Assembly (NCBI GenBank): GCA_020850375.1
Contig: JADZET010000236.1
Span: forward strand, 1-16,289
Origin: Phycisphaeraceae bacterium
GTDB lineage: Bacteria; Planctomycetota; Phycisphaerae; Phycisphaerales; Phycisphaeraceae
Reading direction: 5' to 3'
DNA length: 16,289 nucleotides
Part shown: piece by piece, positions 13,150 through 16,289 of the stretch
Layout of the letters: each line of letters begins with the position of its first letter
How positions within the stretch are numbered: position 1 is the first letter of the stretch
Translations under genes and position numbers: made by a program
The notes under the pieces: model-generated
Seen by the model: the letters and a program-made list of their open reading frames with translations, nothing else
The model's database searches: none
Told to the model about the DNA's origin: nothing

Positions 13150-15794
13150 GCGCCGGCATCATCCGAATCGCGGGAGGCGTGGTTGGCGTTGCGGTAACCG
13201 CGGCTGGGTTGCGTGTGGCCGGCGCTGCCGACGGGGGCTGGACGCGGGCCGCCGGGGATCGCCGGCGCCGGCGTGTGCACGCCGTCCCGCGCCGCGACCA
13301 TGGCGGGGCGTTTTCCCAGACGCTGCTTGTGGCTGATGGGGCTTGAAGGTCGAGGCGCGGAACCCCCCGTGGCCGCCTGCGGCGCGGGCGATTGCGACGA
13401 CTGTGCGGACCCGCCGGCCGACGGCGCGGGTTTAGGCTCTGGACGCGGGACCTGTGCCTGCGGCTTCGGGCGGGAGGGCTCAGACGGCTTGGGCGGGTGC
13501 GCTGACTGGCCCTGTGGCTGCTGGGAACCGTGCGAATCCTGCCTGCCCTCGCCCCCGGAACCCCCGGAACCACCCGATCCCCCCCGGCCGCGACGGCGGC
13601 GACGACGGCCGCGACGCTCCGGCGACGCCTGGTCCGAGGATGAAGTCTGCTGCGACGCCGCCTGCTTGGGCTGCGCCGGCGGCTTCTGCTCGGAGGAGGA
13701 AGCCTTGGGGGATTCGCCGCTCTGGTCGGCCTGCTGGTCACCACTGCGACGACGCGACCGGCCGCGCCCTCCGCGACGACGGCGACGGCCGCGACGCTGT
13801 TCGGAGCCTTCCTCCTTGGCGTCGGATGGCGTGTCACCGGCTGAATCGTCGTCCTCCTCGCCGGGCTCGACGGGACGGGCGCCGATGGTGTGGCCGGCCT
13901 CGATCTCCATGTCCGGGTCGTCGAGGTCCCACGCCACGTGGGACGGCTCACCGGACGTTTCTTCGGTCGTGGCGGACTCCGCCTGCTCCCGCTCGGCAAC
14001 GGGGGTCTGCTCCTCGTCCGACTCGGGCGCTGCGGGAGCTTGTGCGGTTTTCTTGGCGGGCTGCTCCGCGACGGGGTGAGCCTCGGCGGTCTCGGCCTTG
14101 CCGCGACCCCGGCCCGAGCGACGACGGCGCGGCTTGCGGCCGCGCCCCTCCGCCGCCTCGGGCGACTCGCCCGACACCTCATCGCCCTCAGAGGCCAGGT
14201 CGGCAAACTCCTGGTCCAGCGGACCCGTCACCGTCTCGAGCACGGCGTCGGGCAGCGACACGTTGGACTCAACGTTCACCGCCCCGCCGCGTTCGTCGAA
14301 GGCCACGAGGTCCACCTTGTCCATCCCGCCGGCCGATTGGACGCGGACCATCACCGGCTTGTCGTGCTTGCGCTCGAGGGCCACGAGCTGGCCGCGCCGG
14401 CGGTTCAGGAGCTGGAAGGCCACGTCCGGGCTGACGGTCAGCTCGATGCGGGCCACCTGCGACCGGACCATGACCATCGCCAGGCGGCGCATCACGTCGA
14501 GGACGACCGACTCGGCGCTGCGGACCCGGCCGGAGCCGACGCAGTGCGGGCAGTTGGTCGAGATCGAGCTGATCAGGGACGCCCGCATCCGCTGGCGGGT
14601 CATCTCGAGGATGCCGAACTGGCTCAGCGGCAGCGTCCGCGTCCGGGCGCGGTCGCGTTTGAGGTTGTCACGGAACTGGCCCTCGATGGCGCGGCGGTGC
14701 TTGATGTGCCGCATGTCGATCAGGTCGCAGACCACCACGCCGCCGAGGTCGCGCAGGCGCAGCTGCCGGCAGATCTCGTCGGCCGCCTCGACGTTGGTCT
14801 TGTAGGCCGTCGTCTCGGCGTCGCGGTTGTCGCGCATCTTGCCGGAGTTGACGTCGATGGCCACCAGGGCCTCGGTCGCCTCGATCACCAGCGAACCGCC
14901 CGAGGGCAGGGGGACGATCTTGGCGTGGATGTTCTCGATCTGGGCCTCGACGTCGTACCGGTGGAATAGGGGCACGGGGTCGTTGTAGTAGAGCACCGTC
15001 GAGCCCGAGCGAGGGCTGGCGATGGTCAGGAAGTCATGGGCCCGCTTGGCCGCCTGGGCATCGTCGACGATGATCCGCGTGATGTCCGACGAGTAGACGT
15101 CGCGGATGGTGCGGATGATCAGGTCGCTCTCGGTGTAGAGCTCGCCGATGTTGGTCTGTGATCGACGGCGTTCGATCGACTTCCACAGACGCTGGAGGTA
15201 CGCCAGGTCGCGCTTGAGCTCGGCCTTGGTACGGTCCATGCCCGCGGTGCGGATGATGAACCCGAACCCGTCGGGGGGGCTGAGGTCGTCGAGCATCTCG
15301 CGCATCTGGCGGCGGAGGTCGTCGTCCTCGATCTTGCGGCTGACGCCCAGACGCTCCATGAAGGGCATCATCACGATGAACCGGCCGGGGATCGACAGGT
15401 AGCTCGTGAGGGTCGGCCCCTTGGTGCCGATGCCCTCCTTGAGGACCTGGACGAGCACCTCCTGGCCGCGGTGCAGGCACTTCTGGATCAGCGGCCGCTC
15501 GCGGCGGGGCGTGCGCATGCCCACGCGTTCGGACTCCTCCTTGGCCTGCCCGGGGAAGTACATCGGGTGCAGGTCGGAGATGTGCAGGAAGCCGTTGCGT
15601 TCGAGGCCGAAGTCGACGAACGCGGCCTGGATCGAGGGCTCGACGTTGGTCACGCGGCCCTTGTAGATGTTGCCGACGTGCGACTCGGAGCTGGCTCGTT
15701 CCTGGTAGAACTCCTGGAGCAGGCCCTCTTCCATGATGGCGATGCGGCACTCCTCGCCGCGGGCATAGTTGATGAACATTTCACGATTGGACAT
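13146..15794 (-). CDS. Ribonuclease E/G with long arginine-rich C-terminal tail
   Basis: An 882-residue endoribonuclease for mRNA decay and rRNA/tRNA processing. The S1 RNA-binding domain (about 37-125, VGNIYKGRVTNVEPSIQAAF) is followed by the RNase E/G catalytic core. The metal-binding aspartates are Asp313 (AIDVNSGK) and Asp357 (VVCDLIDM). The Zn-link CPHC (415-418) supports dimer formation. From about 540 on, the chain is low-complexity and probably disordered. It is acidic in stretches, with three arginine clusters near 551-566, 667-683 and 727-737 (such as RRGRRRRRRGRG), a layout typical of degradosome scaffolds and RNA-binding tails. I start at the ATG at 15794 (MSNREMFINYARGEE), with AGAGGA just upstream. 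The open frame continues to 16112 but there overlaps ptsI. RNase E and G cannot be told apart by name alone; the tail favours an E-like role. Confidence 0.94.
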   Translation of the reverse strand: MSNREMFINYARGEECRIAIMEEGLLQEFYQERASSESHVGNIYKGRVTNVEPSIQAAFVDFGLERNGFLHISDLHPMYFPGQAKEESERVGMRTPRRERPLIQKCLHRGQEVLVQVLKEGIGTKGPTLTSYLSIPGRFIVMMPFMERLGVSRKIEDDDLRRQMREMLDDLSPPDGFGFIIRTAGMDRTKAELKRDLAYLQRLWKSIERRRSQTNIGELYTESDLIIRTIRDVYSSDITRIIVDDAQAAKRAHDFLTIASPRSGSTVLYYNDPVPLFHRYDVEAQIENIHAKIVPLPSGGSLVIEATEALVAIDVNSGKMRDNRDAETTAYKTNVEAADEICRQLRLRDLGGVVVCDLIDMRHIKHRRAIEGQFRDNLKRDRARTRTLPLSQFGILEMTRQRMRASLISSISTNCPHCVGSGRVRSAESVVLDVMRRLAMVMVRSQVARIELTVSPDVAFQLLNRRRGQLVALERKHDKPVMVRVQSAGGMDKVDLVAFDERGGAVNVESNVSLPDAVLETVTGPLDQEFADLASEGDEVSGESPEAAEGRGRKPRRRRSGRGRGKAETAEAHPVAEQPAKKTAQAPAAPESDEEQTPVAEREQAESATTEETSGEPSHVAWDLDDPDMEIEAGHTIGARPVEPGEEDDDSAGDTPSDAKEEGSEQRRGRRRRRGGRGRSRRRSGDQQADQSGESPKASSSEQKPPAQPKQAASQQTSSSDQASPERRGRRRRRRGRGGSGGSGGSGGEGRQDSHGSQQPQGQSAHPPKPSEPSRPKPQAQVPRPEPKPAPSAGGSAQSSQSPAPQAATGGSAPRPSSPISHKQRLGKRPAMVAARDGVHTPAPAIPGGPRPAPVGSAGHTQPSRGYRNANHASRDSDDAGA

Positions 15795-15888
15795 AGATTC
15801 CTCTGAGTGTTGGATCCGTTCTCTGCGTTGAGCGTGCGCTGTCATCCTGCGTGCGTCCGAGAAGCTCCACAGGAAACTTCCGGGGGGG

Positions 15889-16289
15889 TCACTGGGCGAT
15901 GCGTCGGCCGTCGAAGACGTCCGGGACGACGCGCCTGACCTCCTCGCGCAGGAAGTTATGGACCTCGCGGTGGGAGTCGAACTCCAGGGACCGCCGGGCC
16001 ACGCGCTGGCACTGCTTGATGCTGACGGAACGGATGATTTTCTTGACCTCCGGGATGGCGGGCGGCGTGATGGAGAACGTCCGCAGACCAAGGCCCAGCA
16101 GGAGCATGACAAATTCGGGTTCGCCGGCCATCTCGCCGCACAGGCTCACGTCGATCCCGCCGCGGTGGCCGGCGCGGATGACGTCGCGGATGAGCTGGAT
16201 GACCGCCGGGTGCGCCCCGGTGTAGAGGCTGGCGATCCGCTCGTTGCTGCGGTCGACGGCCAGGGTGTACTGGATCAGGTCGTTGGTGC
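15889..16289 (-). CDS. ptsI: PTS enzyme I (PtsI) C-terminal part, cut by window edge
   Basis: The last 132 or so residues of phosphoenolpyruvate-protein phosphotransferase, which takes phosphate from PEP and passes it to HPr. The visible start TNDLIQYTLAVDRSNERIA is the PEP-binding barrel motif of enzyme I. LCGEMAGEP follows with the conserved proton-donor cysteine, then LLLGLGLRTFSITPPAIPEVKKIIRS. It ends with FLREEVRRVVPDVFDGRRIAQ. The phosphorylated histidine domain lies beyond the window. It precedes the RNase E/G gene by 94 bases on the same strand. The TGA is followed directly by C7-GGAAGTTT, a flank shared with rseP. Pyruvate phosphate dikinase or PEP synthase C-termini are related, but the motif wording fits PtsI best. 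Confidence 0.9.
   Translation of the reverse strand, partial: TNDLIQYTLAVDRSNERIASLYTGAHPAVIQLIRDVIRAGHRGGIDVSLCGEMAGEPEFVMLLLGLGLRTFSITPPAIPEVKKIIRSVSIKQCQRVARRSLEFDSHREVHNFLREEVRRVVPDVFDGRRIAQ

Noticed and set aside
13580..13800. Repeated CGACGACGGC-type DNA resembling a repeat array
   Set aside because: Explained by repeated arginine/glycine codons of the RNase E/G tail; no regular spacers, so not CRISPR.
13034..14206. 390-codon minus-strand frame over the RNase tail
   Set aside because: Off-frame reading of the arginine-rich repeats; no motif and conflicts with the RNase and dxr frames.
15795..16112. Open frame extending the RNase E/G N-terminus by 106 residues
   Set aside because: It runs antisense-free but out of frame through the ptsI C-terminus, has Ser/Arg-rich noise composition, and the conserved RNase start with a ribosome site lies at 15794.

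Overview
The window looks like chromosomal DNA from a GC-rich bacterium, most likely a planctomycete and perhaps of the Phycisphaerae type. This placement is inferred from three things: the RNase E/G-dxr-rseP gene order, a GHMP kinase closely resembling plant L-arabinokinase, and GC-rich palindromic repeats. No rRNA, tRNA, IS element, integrase, phage gene or CRISPR array is visible. No gene-free stretch exceeds 300 bases; the longest is about 190 bases.

Layout. (1) Bases 1-986, + strand: the 3' part of a Gfo/Idh/MocA oxidoreductase, then a small tandem palindromic repeat and a terminator. (2) Bases 1118-2280, + strand: a promoter with operator-like half-sites, a PadR repressor, and a membrane-associated protein with a helical N-terminus and nine ten-residue glycine repeats. 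(3) Bases 7011-2284, - strand: a compact four-gene sugar operon of ROK regulator, L-arabinokinase-like GHMP kinase, inositol-monophosphatase-family phosphatase and GalU-like nucleotidyltransferase. An AT-rich near-palindrome in front of the ROK gene is the likely operator. (4) Bases 9712-7083, - strand: a membrane-microdomain cassette of NfeD/YuaF-like protein, flotillin and a four-helix membrane protein. (5) Bases 16289-9753, - strand: the C-terminus of PtsI (PTS enzyme I), an RNase E/G with a long arginine-rich tail, dxr (overlapping the RNase gene by 4 bases), and an unusually long RseP-type site-2 protease, ending at a hairpin terminator.

How the genes work together. The sugar operon reads as kinase (sugar to sugar-1-phosphate), uridylyltransferase (sugar-1-P to UDP-sugar) and a phosphatase, under a sugar-sensing repressor. 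That is a salvage or activation route whose sugar is unknown. NfeD plus flotillin form the familiar lipid-raft-like pair. The PadR gene probably represses its own transcript together with its membrane partner. The 16-9.8 kb block carries housekeeping functions: PTS phosphorelay, RNA decay and rRNA processing, isoprenoid synthesis and intramembrane proteolysis.

The best candidates for something little described are the arabinokinase-like operon, the decapeptide-repeat membrane protein beside PadR, the RseP with four PDZ-like units, and a C-tract/GGAA element that recurs at gene junctions of the rne-dxr-rseP block.
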